A DNA stretch of 64,000 bases from Megaleporinus macrocephalus (lineage: Eukaryota > Chordata > Actinopteri > Characiformes > Anostomidae): assembly GCA_021613375.1 (NCBI GenBank), contig CM038704.1, forward strand, positions 5,529,155 to 5,593,154. The letters are read 5' to 3'. Within the stretch, counting starts at the first letter, position 1, and every line of letters begins with the position of its first letter. The notes below the pieces were generated by a model that saw nothing but the letters and a program-made list of their open reading frames with translations, had not been told where the DNA came from and searched no databases. The translations under genes and the position numbers were made by a program. Of the stretch, positions 35,293-45,944 are shown one piece after another.

Positions 35293-36870
35293 CTAAGGGT
35301 GTTTTCACACCAGCACTAGTTAGTCTGGTTAAAACGGACTCTGGTTCATTTGGTTCGTTTTGGCAGGTGTGAAAACAGTAATCACACTTGGGTGGGGACC
35401 AAAACCACCACACTGAGACCCTCGAGAGGAGGTGGTCTTGGTCCATTTCCAAACGAACTCCAGAGCGATTCGTTTGTGGTGAGAACATGATCCGACCTCG
35501 ATCTGACCCAAGTGTTAGTCGTACTCCACAAGTTTGATCTAAACATCTCCTGCAGCCAGGTGTGCTTTGCATTATGGGATGCGTCAGATGGCGTAAACAG
35601 AGAACTGGAGAACTGTAGCAGCTAACAGGGCGAGGACAATGAAGCGAGGTCTCTCTTGGACTAGCAGTGAGGGACGTTGTCTACTTGATGTTTGGAGTGA
35701 GCTGGGTGTTCTGCAGGTGGACTGTAGTTTATGAACAGATGCTGTCTCTGCCGCTGCTCCGTGATACGCTCTACAAGAAATGTGCAGTAGTTTAGAAAAC
35801 CTGATCTTCTCCCTGTGTTTACTTTCTAGCTCACACGCCAGATAGCTCTGACCAATCAGAGGACACGACGTGCTCACGTGGTTTGTTGGGGCGCATTTTG
35901 TGAGAAGGGTAATGCTGCAGACCGGAGATCTATAGGAGGAGGAAACTCTGTCAATCATTTTTTGCACCAACTAATTAAATAACTGCTCATGGCCGTCAAT
36001 CACCTTTTGCACTGGCCAATCGCAGTTTAGACTGAGCCGTCCATCACTCTTTACATCAGCCAATCTAGAGTTTGTTGAATTGATTTAGCAGGTAATGTTC
36101 CCACACACAGATTTGTTAGTGTACACAGATTTGGGCCACAAATCCCTAAACCCTCCATTACCCCCTCCAAACCAAACTGGAGGCAATCATTTGGGGCATG
36201 GCTCTCAAAACCATTCGCTAATTATCTTAAATCTTTGGCAATGGTTCTTAAAACAATGCTATCAGTAACACAGCGCTGATTTAAGAATGAGAGTCAACAA
36301 CTTATAGCTTTTCACTAGCTGTACAGCTATCAGTGCTCTAGAGCGCAGCCGCTGAAGGCCAAGGCAGTAGTAGCAGAGCCGGATCGACCGGAGCTGAGAG
36401 TCTGAGGCATGCTTTCAGAAAATGTGTGTAAACAGTCGAGAAAAACTATAATATTTATGTCATTATTAAATAAAATGACTATTTTATTGGTTTATTGGTT
36501 TAAACGGTGTAGTGACTCTCTCTACATAGTTCTCTCCCGGAGCAGTTTGTAACGCCTCCGCGTTTTCCTTAAAGCCATTGGCTAATGCACAAAAGGATAG
36601 ACATGTACTTCACGCGTTTGATTGGCCAATGCATCTTCTGATTGACAATTCATTATTGTTATATGATTGGCTGTCGCAACAAATGATTGACATTGTCTCC
36701 GCCCATTTGTTACACCCATTGGGGCTGCAGTTACACATACTTGCATTTTGGTGGGTTTGGGTTTTTGCCTGTGTGAAAACAAACTTAATCAAGGAGGAAA
36801 CGCTCCAACTAACAAACTCATTAACTGATCCGGACCAGAGAAACCAACTACAGGTGTGAAAACGTCCTAA
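35293..36870 (+). mobile_element. PIF/Harbinger-like non-autonomous DNA element
   Basis: The left end reads gggtgttttcacacc after taa; the right end reads ggtgtgaaaacgtcc before taa. This gives about 15-bp imperfect terminal inverted repeats with a possible TAA target duplication, which fits PIF/Harbinger. It is about 1.57 kb with no intact transposase recognised. An internally deleted, inverted copy lies in uqcc1 intron 2 (47692-48065), which supports the element's right boundary. Confidence 0.6.
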
Positions 36871-37427
36871 GATTAAAGTTCTCATTTGCTTGATCTTGTT
36901 TCATCTTAACTTTGTGGTGTATATTGCTCAATTGTCCCATTTTGGTTTTGTTGATAGAAGCAGTAAGGGTAGCTCTGAAGGGGGGGCTGAGGTGGCCAGT
37001 GCCTTCTCTTTGAAATGTAATCACCTGCTCCAGGTGCCACCCATAAATTGGCTGTTGCCTTGGAGTAGATGTTTAAGCCTTTAAGAAATGAGTTGTTTCA
37101 CTAATTGCAGAACAATAGCAGAACCAACCCCACTTTACAGTTATTATATGCCATCAGCGGTACACCCCACCCCTGTTTACCTGTTCGCATTGCCCCCCTG
37201 TCTGTTAGGAAGTAATGATTTTCTGTTATTCTCACATCGCTGAGAATAGCGTTTGTCTGTTGAGCTTAAAGACTGACTCTCTTTCTCAGTGTATGTTTAA
37301 AGATGTCTGTCGTCTCAGTGTGGTTTTCATTTAGAGCCATGATGACAAAACGCTGAGGGGCAGAATGTCGGCCCTGTCATCCAGGGGCCAGTGGGGTCTT
37401 CATTTGGCCTTGCAATTACTTTTCTGG
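36871..37427. other. Gene-free single-copy stretch
   Basis: No exon or repeat recognised. Confidence 0.35.
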
Positions 37428-38985
37428 TGAATATGCTGTAACATGATAGATACTTTATTGATCCCGGAGGGAAATTCATGAACAGACACACTAGGGGGCA
37501 GTGAGCACACTTGCCCGGAGCAGTGGGCAGCCCTACCACAGTGCCCAGGGAGCAGTCAGGGGTTAGGTGTAGGGCACTACACCTTGCTCAAGGGCACTTC
37601 AGTCAGGTCCTGTTGGATCATGGGATCGAACAGGCAACCTTCTGGTCACAAGGCTGGTTCCCTAACCTCCAGCCCACGACTGCCCCAAACGACTGCCCCA
37701 AATGCCCAAGAGGGTCCGAAATCACTTACCAGTACACATCCACCTGAGTACACTTATTTCAGGTGAATATGCTGTAACATGATAGATAGATACTGTATTG
37801 ATCCCAGAGGGAAAATTATGAACAGACACACTAGGGGGCAGTGAGCACACTTGCCCAGAGCAGTGGGCAGCCCTACCACAGCACCCCAAAGAACAGTCAG
37901 GGGTCAGATGCCTTGCTCAAGGGCACTTCAGTCATGTCCTGTTGGTTCATAGGAATCGAACCGGCAACTTTCTGGTCACAAGGCTGGTTCCCTAACCTCC
38001 AGCCCACGACTGCCCCAAATGCCTAAGAGGGTCCGAAATCACTTACCAGTACACATCCACCTGAGTACACTTATTTCAGGTGAATATGCTGTAACATGAT
38101 GGATACTTTATTGATTGAGGGAAATTCATGAACAGTCACACCAGGGGGCAGTGAGCACACTTGCCCGGAGCAGTGGGCAGCCCTACCACAGCGCCCGGGT
38201 AACAGTCAGGGGTCAGATGCCTTGCTCAAGGGCACTTCAGTCATGTTCTGTTGGTTCATAGGAATCGAACCTTGCCCTGGTGCAATCACTTGCCAATACA
38301 CATCCCCCTGAGTAGACTTATTTCAGGTGAATATGCTGTAACATGATAGATAGATACTGTATTGATCCCAGAGGGAAATTGTGCAAGTGTGCTCACTGCC
38401 CCCTAGTGTGTGAGCACACTTGCCCAGAGCAGTGGGCAGCCCCACCACAGCACCCCAGAGAGCAGTCAGGGGTCAGATGCCTTGCTCAAGGGCACTTCAG
38501 TCATGTCCTGTTGGTTCATAGGAATCGAACCGGCAACTTTCTGGTCACAAGGCTGGCTCCCTAACCTCCAACCCACTGCCCCAAACGACTGCCCCAAATG
38601 CCCAAGAGGGTCAGAAGTCACTTACCAGTACACATCCACCTGAGTAGACTTATTTCAGGTGAATATGCTGTAACATGATAGATACTTTATTGATCCCCGA
38701 GGGAAATTCATGAACAGTCACACTAGGGGGCAGTGACCACACTTGCCCAGAGCAGTGGGCAGCCCTACCACAGTGCCCGGGGAACAGTCAGGGGTCAGAT
38801 GCCTTGCTCAAGGGCACTGCAGTCAAGTCCTGTTGGTTCATAGGAATCAAACCGGCAACCTTCTGGTCACAAGGCTGGTTCCCTAACCTCCAGCCCACGA
38901 CTGCCCCGAATGACTGCCCCAAATGCCCCAAATGCCCAAAAAGGTCCGAAATCACTTGCCAGTACACATCCACCTGACTAGACTC
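37428..38985 (+). repeat. Tandem cluster of five SINE-like units
   Basis: Units start tgaatatgctgtaacatgat at 37428, 37764, 38081, 38328 and 38660, so spacing is 336, 317, 247 and 332 bp. Each holds tttattgatcc, gagcacacttgcc, cttgctcaagggcact and usually ggaatcgaaccggcaac; the last, reversed, looks like a tRNA B box. Unit 3 has an internal deletion. Unit 4 carries a local inverted segment. A reversed fragment of the family lies at 47560-47690. Confidence 0.88.
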
Positions 38986-39900
38986 AGACCTATCATGTGT
39001 CAGGTTCGCTAATCCCACATCTGTATTTGTACAGCAGGTCCTTCAGTGGTCCGGCCGCCTCCTCCGAACAGGCACTAATCCCTCGAACCGCATTCTTGTC
39101 ACTGGAACTCTTTGGAAGCCATAATTCCACCTGGCTGTCCCGCACCCCTCCCATTTCCTCAGTGTTTCCTCCAGACATGAAGAGGCAGCAGTGAAAGCTA
39201 GACCAATATTTCACTGGTAATAGCAGCGCCTCGCTCCTTCCTGTGTTTGAAGCCCGAACCCGCGGCGTTAGGCTCGAACTCCACAACGAGGATGAGGAAC
39301 CAACCAGAAACAGTCTTCTCTGGAAAGCTGTGTACAGACAACTCAAACATTACCTCATCCACTCCCTGCTGTGAAAACATCCCCACTTCAAAGCGCCCGA
39401 GTGTTTTCAGTACTTCGGCGTTTGCGCCCTGGCGAGGGGGCGGAGTGGTGGTGTGGTGGGGTGGGGGTTGGGGCACATGTATTATTTTTCTCAATCTTTC
39501 ATGCATAAGAGCGACGGAATTACATATTATGTGATTTTTGGATGCGGTTCGGCAGGAAGCCTGCCCGGCGCTTGGATACCTTTGAACAATTTGTGGACGC
39601 AGTGATGCGTGGCTTTGTTTACTCAGTGGCCTGGGAGCTGTGAAATCAGGTACTCATCTGCAATTAATCTTTTCGCTAGACTTAGACCTATCGTTTGTCA
39701 TTTTGGCCGATTTGGCTTCTTTTATTTTTATAAACGTACCAGTCTTTTGGCCTTGGCCTCGTAACGCTCTGCATAACGGGGCTGAGTATGCACTACATAT
39801 GCACTACCACTGACTGAGGATTAAACTCACATCTGTCTCGATGCACACTGAGAGTGTTTTTTGCAGTAGATCTGATTTCTTTAAAAAAAAAAAACCAAAG
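38986..39900. other. Gene-free single-copy stretch
   Basis: Moderately GC-rich, with overlapping open frames on both strands but no recognised exon. The G-rich run at 39425-39475 could form a quadruplex. Confidence 0.35.
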
Positions 39901-39902
39901 AA

Positions 39903-40421
39903 ACACTAGTGCTCAAAAGTTTAGGATCACTTTAGAATTTTATTTCATGCAATTTTCATGCAATTCACAAACAATATTGTCCATTTCACAATTAATGTAA
40001 GTGTATCAGATGATTTTTAAAGAATAAAAATGTTTGTATTAAAGTCTATTTTTGTATAGAGACTTATTTTGCATATAGTCCTATTATCAGTAATTCTCAG
40101 TCCTCTGTCTAAATCTCCTGGTACGGCCGCCAATCCAAGTTAAGGATGTTATTGGACTAATTGGTTGCTAGGACACTCTTGCTCAATTGTGATGCACAGC
40201 TGAAAAACATTCTACTAATAAGTGAGTATAAAAGGGAACAACATTCTAGGTTAGTTTAGTATCTGAAGATCAGCAGTTGATGGCTTGCTGACCGACTCAC
40301 AATGACCAGAAAGAAACAACTTTCTTTAGAGACCCGTCAGTCCATTGTTGTGTTAAGGAAGAAGATACTCCATTAAAACAAGAACATTTCACTGTGATCC
40401 CAAACTTTTGAGCGGTAGTGT
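39903..40421 (+). mobile_element. Internally deleted Tc1-like transposon
   Basis: The left end, acactagtgctcaaaagttt, and the reverse complement of the right end, acactaccgctcaaaagttt, form terminal inverted repeats of about 29 bp that both continue to ggatcact. Between them lie a 5' leader and a 24-codon open frame (40302-40376) beginning MTRKKQLSLETRQSIVVLRK, a Tc1 transposase N-terminus, which jumps straight to the right end. It is non-autonomous. Confidence 0.88.
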
Positions 40422-40673
40422 AAATATATATATAATAAGAATATACTTATTATAATATAAGAATATTTTGGCTAGCTGACTTGACTGTGTTGTGTCTTTG
40501 CCAGTGATTTGGGTCAAAGAGAAATATCAAACAGTTCCAAAAAGAACATTTATTAATGCAACGCTGCGAAGAATTTAGGTCTGTCACTTCTTTCAGACTG
40601 TGAAGAGATTCAGGGAATCTAGAGAATCTCAGTCTGTGTAGGGCAATTATGTCATGTTGAGATGATGAATACA

Positions 40674-40755
40674 TCCACATGAGTTCGGGAATGCTTCAGA
40701 AAGCCACTGACTCTTAATCCAGTCTGCTGCTGCATCAAGAAATGCAACTTAAAGT
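40674..40755 (+). repeat. Direct repeat W, copy 1
   Basis: Contains catccacatgagttcgggaa and ctgcatcaagaaatgcaact; it repeats at 41281-41363, 608 bp downstream. Confidence 0.9.
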
Positions 40756-41086
40756 GGAAAAAAGGGTGAGTTGATGGAAAAATGCAGATACTCCCAAAGA
40801 TAAGGTGAAAACGGTGATAGAATTTTATTACAAATAAAACAGAAAAATCTACAAACAAAAACTATACTGAAAAAGAACTCAAAATAAAATGGCCTGACCT
40901 ACAGTCAGTCTAGGCAACTAGCTTTTCAACAGCAGCTCAGCTACCCCTCAGCTCGAGGTCAGTACTCTCTATCTAGCCTCTAGAGTACTGGGATTTTCTC
41001 CATCTTGTACGACAGGCCCACCCCTGGTTGAAACCTTTGCAACCTATGGGGGGACCGTCCTACATGGATGGGTTTACACTTGAACC

Positions 41087-41198
41087 AACAAAACAAAACA
41101 AAACAAAACAAAACAAAACAAAACAAAACAAAACAAAACAAAACAAAACAAAACAAAACAAAACAAAACAAAACAAAACAAAACAAAACAAAACAAAA
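41087..41198. repeat. (AAAAC)n microsatellite
   Basis: About 22 perfect aaaac units. They are open in several frames on both strands, which accounts for the apparent open frames here. Confidence 0.98.
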
Positions 41199-41280
41199 GG
41201 CCTTAATAAACAGAAACAGTGCACACATAACTTCACCTGTCCTCCTCTTGCCTTTGCATGTCATGTTACGGTGAGAAATA

Positions 41281-41363
41281 CATCCACATGAGTTCGGGAA
41301 TGCTTCGAAAAGCCGCTGACTCTTAACCCAGTCCGCTACTGCATCAAGAAATGCAACTTGAAG
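41281..41363 (+). repeat. Direct repeat W, copy 2
   Basis: Second copy of 40674-40755 with a handful of substitutions. The two copies flank the (AAAAC)n run. Confidence 0.9.
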
Positions 41364-41639
41364 CTCTATTATTAAAAGAGAAAGCCAAATATCACTTATA
41401 TGTGCATGCGCGGTCGAGTTCTCTGGGCCTGAGCTCATCTCAGATGGTCCGTTGAGTTAAAGACGCTAAAGACGAAAGTGACCATCCAGACTTTAGTCAG
41501 CAAGTAATGTGAAAGTCAACATGTGTGCAAGTTGTGTGAAGGTACTTTTGACACAGAGGCTTTTGGAGAGTAACTTAGAGAGACGTATGTCGCCAACAAG
41601 GTGTCTGTACCGGCTACAACAGCAACGCCTCACAGACGG

Positions 41640-41852
41640 AGAGAGCATGTGCATGACGCTGCTGCAGTCCAGATCTGTCTCCTACTGAAAATGTAGAGTT
41701 CAACATAAAGAGGAGACACGGTATGCTGACGGCATGAGGGGCATCAGTGCCAATGGCATGGGCCGCTTGTATGAAAGTACCTCAAAGGCATGGAGAGCAT
41801 GTGCATGACAATCCTGCTTGCAGTCCAGATCTGTCTCCTACTGAAAATGTAT
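41640..41852 (+). repeat. Duplicated transposase-like fragment
   Basis: A phrase agtccagatctgtctcctac followed by tgaaaatgta occurs at about 41668 and again at 41823, each preceded by gagagcatgtgcatgac. In one frame the second copy reads SPDLSPTENV, like the catalytic region of Tc1/mariner-type transposases. It is only a remnant. Confidence 0.5.
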
Positions 41853-41871
41853 CATTTGTATCATTTACATT

Positions 41872-42862
41872 TACACATGACATGACATTACATTACATTA
41901 CATTACATTTAAATTACACGACATTACATTACATTACATTACATTTAAATTACACTACATTACATTACAATACTTTACATTACATTTATGTTACATTTAC
42001 ATTACATTTACAATACATAAAGTTACATTTACATTACATTTACATTACATTACATTTATATTACATTTACATTACATCTACAATTTATTATTTTACATTA
42101 CATTTGCATTACATTACATTACATTTATATTACACTACATTACATTACAAACTTTACATTACATTTATATTACATTTACATTACATTTATATTACACTAC
42201 ATTACATTACAAACTTTACATTACATTTATATTACATTACATTTACATTACATTTATACTACACTACATTACGTTACAAACTTTACATTACATCTATATT
42301 ACATTTACAATACATTATATTACATTTATATTACATTTACATTACATTACATTTATATTACATTTACATTACATTTACATTACATTACATTACACTACTT
42401 TACATTACAAACTTTACATTGCATTTATATTACATTTACATTACATTTATATTACACTACATTACATTACAAACTTTACATTACATTTACATTACGTTTA
42501 CATTACATTACATTTACATTAAATTACATGTATATTACACTACATTACATTACAAACTTTACATTACATTTATATTACATTTACATTACATTTACAATAC
42601 ATTACATTTGCATTACATTACATTACATTACATTTACACTACAATACTTTACATTGCATTTATATTACATTTATATTACATTTACAATACATTACATTAC
42701 AAACTTTACATTACATTTACATTACATTTACAATACATTACATTTACATTTACATTTACATTTACATTTACATTTACATTTACATTACATTTACAATACA
42801 TTACATTACATTTACAATACATCACATTACATTTACACTACATTACATTACATTACTAAATT
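41872..42862. repeat. (ACATT)n-derived degenerate array
   Basis: About 1 kb of mixed acatt, acattt and tacattac units, with a recurring aaactttacattacattt phrase. The 370-codon open frame through it (41747-42859) is low-complexity repeat, not a protein. Confidence 0.95.
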
Positions 42863-42912
42863 ACAGACATGAAGTTTTACATTTTTTTATTTACAAGACA
42901 GTGAAGTTAGTA

Positions 42913-43808
42913 GGCGGCACAGTGGTGTAGTGGTTAGTACGGTGGTGTAGTGGTTAGTACGGTGGTGTAGTGGTGAATACAGTGGTGTAGAGGTTAGTAC
43001 GGTGGTGTAGTGGTTAGTACGGTGGTGTAGTGGTCAGTACGGTGGTGTAGTGGTTAGTATGGTGGTGTAGTGGTTAGTATGGTGGTGTAGTGGTTAGTAC
43101 GGTGGTGTAGTGGTTAGTATGGTGGTGTTGTGGTTAGTATGGTGGTGTAGTGGTTAGTACGGTGGTGTAGTGGTTAGTATGGTGGTGTAGTGGTTAGTAT
43201 GGTGGTGTAGTGGTTAGTACGGTGGTGTAGTGGTTAGTATGGTGGTGTAGTGGTTAGTATGGTTGTGTAGTGGTTAGTATGGTGGTGTAGTGGTTAGTAT
43301 GGTTGTGTAGTGGTTAGTATGGTGGTGTAGTGGTCAGTATGGTGGTGTAGTGGTTAGTATGGTGGTGTAGTGGTTAGTACGGTGGTGTAGTGGTCAGTAC
43401 GGTGGTGTAGTGGTTAGTAAGGTGGTGTAGTGGTTAGTACGGTGGTGTAGTGGTTAGTATGGTGGTGTAGTGGTTAGTACGGTGGTGTAGTGGTTAGTAT
43501 GGTGGTGTAGTGGTTAGTATGGTTGTGTAGTGGTTAGTATGGTGGTGTAGTGGTTAGTATGGTTGTGTAGTGGTGTAGTAGTGGTTAGTATGGTGGTGTA
43601 GTGGTCAGTATGGTGGTGTAGTGGTTAGTATGGTGGTGTAGTGGTTAGTATGGTGGTGTAGTGGTTAGTACGGTGGTGTAGTGGTTAGTATGGTTGTGTA
43701 GTGGTTAGTATGGTGGTGTAGTGGTTAGTACGGTGGTGTAGTGGTTAGTACGGTGGTGTAGTGGTTAGTATGGTGGTGTAGTGGTTAGTATGGTGGTTAG
43801 TACGGTGT
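42913..43808. repeat. 20-bp minisatellite C, plus orientation (about 45 copies)
   Basis: The array starts ggcggcacagtggtgtagtg, the intact 5' head of the tRNA-Val-like SINE. It continues in 20-bp register with unit ggtggtgtagtggttagtac. A slip near 43570 inserts an extra tagtggtgtag. The right flank after 43808 is not clearly SINE body. Confidence 0.96.
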
Positions 43809-44089
43809 GGTCCTGTGAGGGTCCTGACCTTGAAAGAACAGGGTAAAGGGCCATAGATAATATATTAAATGAATCAGATGAACTACAGTCTGTGAGTATA
43901 GAACTACAAAGTGTTCCTGTATGGTAAGTGGAGCTGATACAATTTTTGCATACTAAAGTATAGAAATAGGAAAGAATTGTATGATATTCCTACAACAGTC
44001 CCTAAATTATAAATACTGGAATGAGATTAGATATATTGGTTGTTTTTAGGATATTTTCACTAATATATTCACTACTGTAGTGTAGTCAT
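43809..44089. other. Single-copy sequence upstream of uqcc1
   Basis: AT-rich, no repeat family or exon recognised; it separates the SINE-head array from the gene by less than 0.5 kb. Confidence 0.4.
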
Positions 44090-44302
44090 GTTTGCAGTGC
44101 AGTGCTGAGAGAGCAGCGGACTGAATAACGCAGCGCTGTCTGTTGCAGTCGGACCCGTTTGGCGGTGGAGCAGATTCCGTTGACATTGCTGGAGAGGAGG
44201 AGGAGGAGGAGAGTTATAAAACGTGTGAAGAGAAGCAGTGAAAGTTGCTGATTCTTGCCGGAAAAGTTACAATAATCTGCTATTGTGACTTCTGGCGGAA
44301 TC
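44090..44302 (+). promoter_or_regulatory. uqcc1: Putative uqcc1 core promoter and 5'UTR
   Basis: This is the unique sequence immediately upstream of the start codon. A TATA-like TATAAA occurs at 44215-44220 after a GGAGGA-rich tract, which would place a start site near 44245 and give a 5'UTR of about 55 nt. Nuclear genes for mitochondrial assembly factors often lack a TATA box, so the element may be coincidental. A non-coding first exon further upstream cannot be excluded. Confidence 0.35.
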
Positions 44303-44371
44303 ATGTATCGGCGCCCTTTGCAGTCCGCCTTTAGAAACGTAGTGAGAAGCAGCCGGACCGCGCTGGGGAAG
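44303..44371 (+). CDS. uqcc1: uqcc1 coding exon 1 (residues 1-23)
   Basis: Starts at ATG 44303 with A at -3; an in-frame TAA lies upstream at 44273, which supports this start. The 23 residues begin MYRRPLQSAFRNVV, contain five Arg and one Lys and no Asp or Glu, and would form an amphipathic helix, as expected of a mitochondrial targeting sequence. The exon ends AAG followed by the donor gtaaac at 44372 (phase 0). This part of the family is poorly conserved, so the call rests on the clean splice donor, the presequence character and in-frame joining to exon 2. Confidence 0.8.
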
Positions 44372-44539
44372 GTAAACAGCTAGCTGATGCAAATGCTAGT
44401 AAACAGTGTCGCTTAGTTTCGACTTTCTGCTGGTTTACTCGTTTTTTTGTGTTAAATGTCTTCATTCAGCTTGCTTAAGTGTTCGTTTTGTGTTACGGTA
44501 AAGCCCAGACTGTCAGTTTGCTGGGAAAGCGCCTCAGGC

Positions 44540-45525
44540 TTCTTATTCGAATTCCCAGTTCCACCTTAAATGCTGCAGAAGTTACATTCTGGTGAATGAG
44601 GTTTCATTGTCGAATTCCCAGTTCCACCTTAAATGGTATGGTTGTTACATTCTGGCGCATAAGGCTTCCTATCCAAAATCACTGTTCCACCTTAAATGCT
44701 GCAGCAGCTACATTCTGGTGCCACAGTTTTCCTATTCGAATTCTCAATTCCACCTTAAATTGTGTAGCAGTTTCAGCATTTTGGTGCCTCAGGCTTCTTA
44801 TTGTAGTCACTGTTCCACCTTAAATACTGCAGTATTTGTTTTCTGATGCCTCAGCTTTTTATTTGAATTCCCTGTTCCACCTTAAATAGTACGACAGTTA
44901 CAAAATTCTGGCGCTTTAGGCTTCTTATTGTAAGTCACTGTTCCACCTTAAATACTGCAGCAGCTGTATTCTGGTGCCTCAGGTTTCTTACTTGAATTCC
45001 CCGTTCCACCTTAAATGGTGCAGCAGTAACAACATTCTGGCGCCTCAGGCTTCATATTGTAAGTCACCGTTTCACCTTAAGTGGTGCAGCAGTTACAGCA
45101 CTACGGCACTGCCTCAGTCTTCTTATTCGAATTTCCCGTTCCACCTTAAATGCTGCAGCAGCCTGTATTCTGGTGCCACAGGTTTCTTTCTTGAATTCCC
45201 CGTTCCACCTTAAATATTATAGCAGTTACATTCTGGCACCTCAGGCTTTTTATTTGAATCCCCAGTTCCACCTTAAATGCTGCAGTAGCTGTATTCTGGT
45301 GTGTCAGGTTTCTTACGTGAATTCCCCATTCCACCTTAAATATTATAGCAGTTACAACATTCTGGCGCCTCAGGCATCTTATTGTAGTCACTGTTCCACC
45401 TTAAATGCTGCAGTAGCTGTATTCTGGTGTGTCAGGTTTCTTACTTGAATTCCCAGTTCCACCTTAAATAGAATAGCAGTTGCATTCTGGCCCCTCAGGC
45501 TGCTATATTTAAGGTGGAACAGGAA
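44540..45525. repeat. 63-bp degenerate minisatellite G in uqcc1 intron 1 (about 15 copies)
   Basis: The phrase gttccaccttaaatgctgca and its variants recur 15 times between 44558 and 45456 at 52-70 bp spacing, alternating with acattctggcgcctcaggct and cttattcgaattcccag. At 45507-45523 one inverted partial copy (tttaaggtggaac) closes the array. Short open frames in it are not coding. Confidence 0.93.
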
Positions 45526-45944
45526 ATTTGAACAAGAAGCTAACGCTGGGTATGTCTTTCTTCAGATTCATCTTTATGTAAACGATGTAAACTGTTAGTG
45601 TAGTTGAGAAGTTTAGTCCTGAACTTGGCTTTAAAGCTAACATTAGCTGGAACCTCATATGCTTACAGTATTATTAAAGACATCATTGGCAGGAATCTGT
45701 TTTTGGTTGGTGTTTAAGGAAAAAGTGTGTAACTAATCAATAACTAACAATATTAATGACTTTGTGGATTATTGTGTAATGCCATTAAATAACGTGACTG
45801 ATATTCAGTGTATTTATCGGATCTTAAAGAGGAATTTCACTGTTTTCTGTATCTATTCTTGTACTGTCATATTTGCATAGTTCAAACATTGAGATGTTTG
45901 TCATTCCGAGTGGTTCCATGTGAAGCTCTTATGTGTATGTGATT

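Noticed and set aside
35225..35970. Minus-strand open frames of 115 and 128 codons as genes
   Set aside because: They fall within the PIF/Harbinger-like element, and similar sequence recurs non-coding in intron 2 of uqcc1.
41747..42859. 370-codon plus-strand open frame
   Set aside because: Pure (ACATT)n-derived low complexity; it ends with the array.
1..44089. gdf5 or another coding neighbour upstream of uqcc1
   Set aside because: No open frame shows the cysteine-knot pattern or any other recognised exon; all longer open frames trace to repeats or lack domains.
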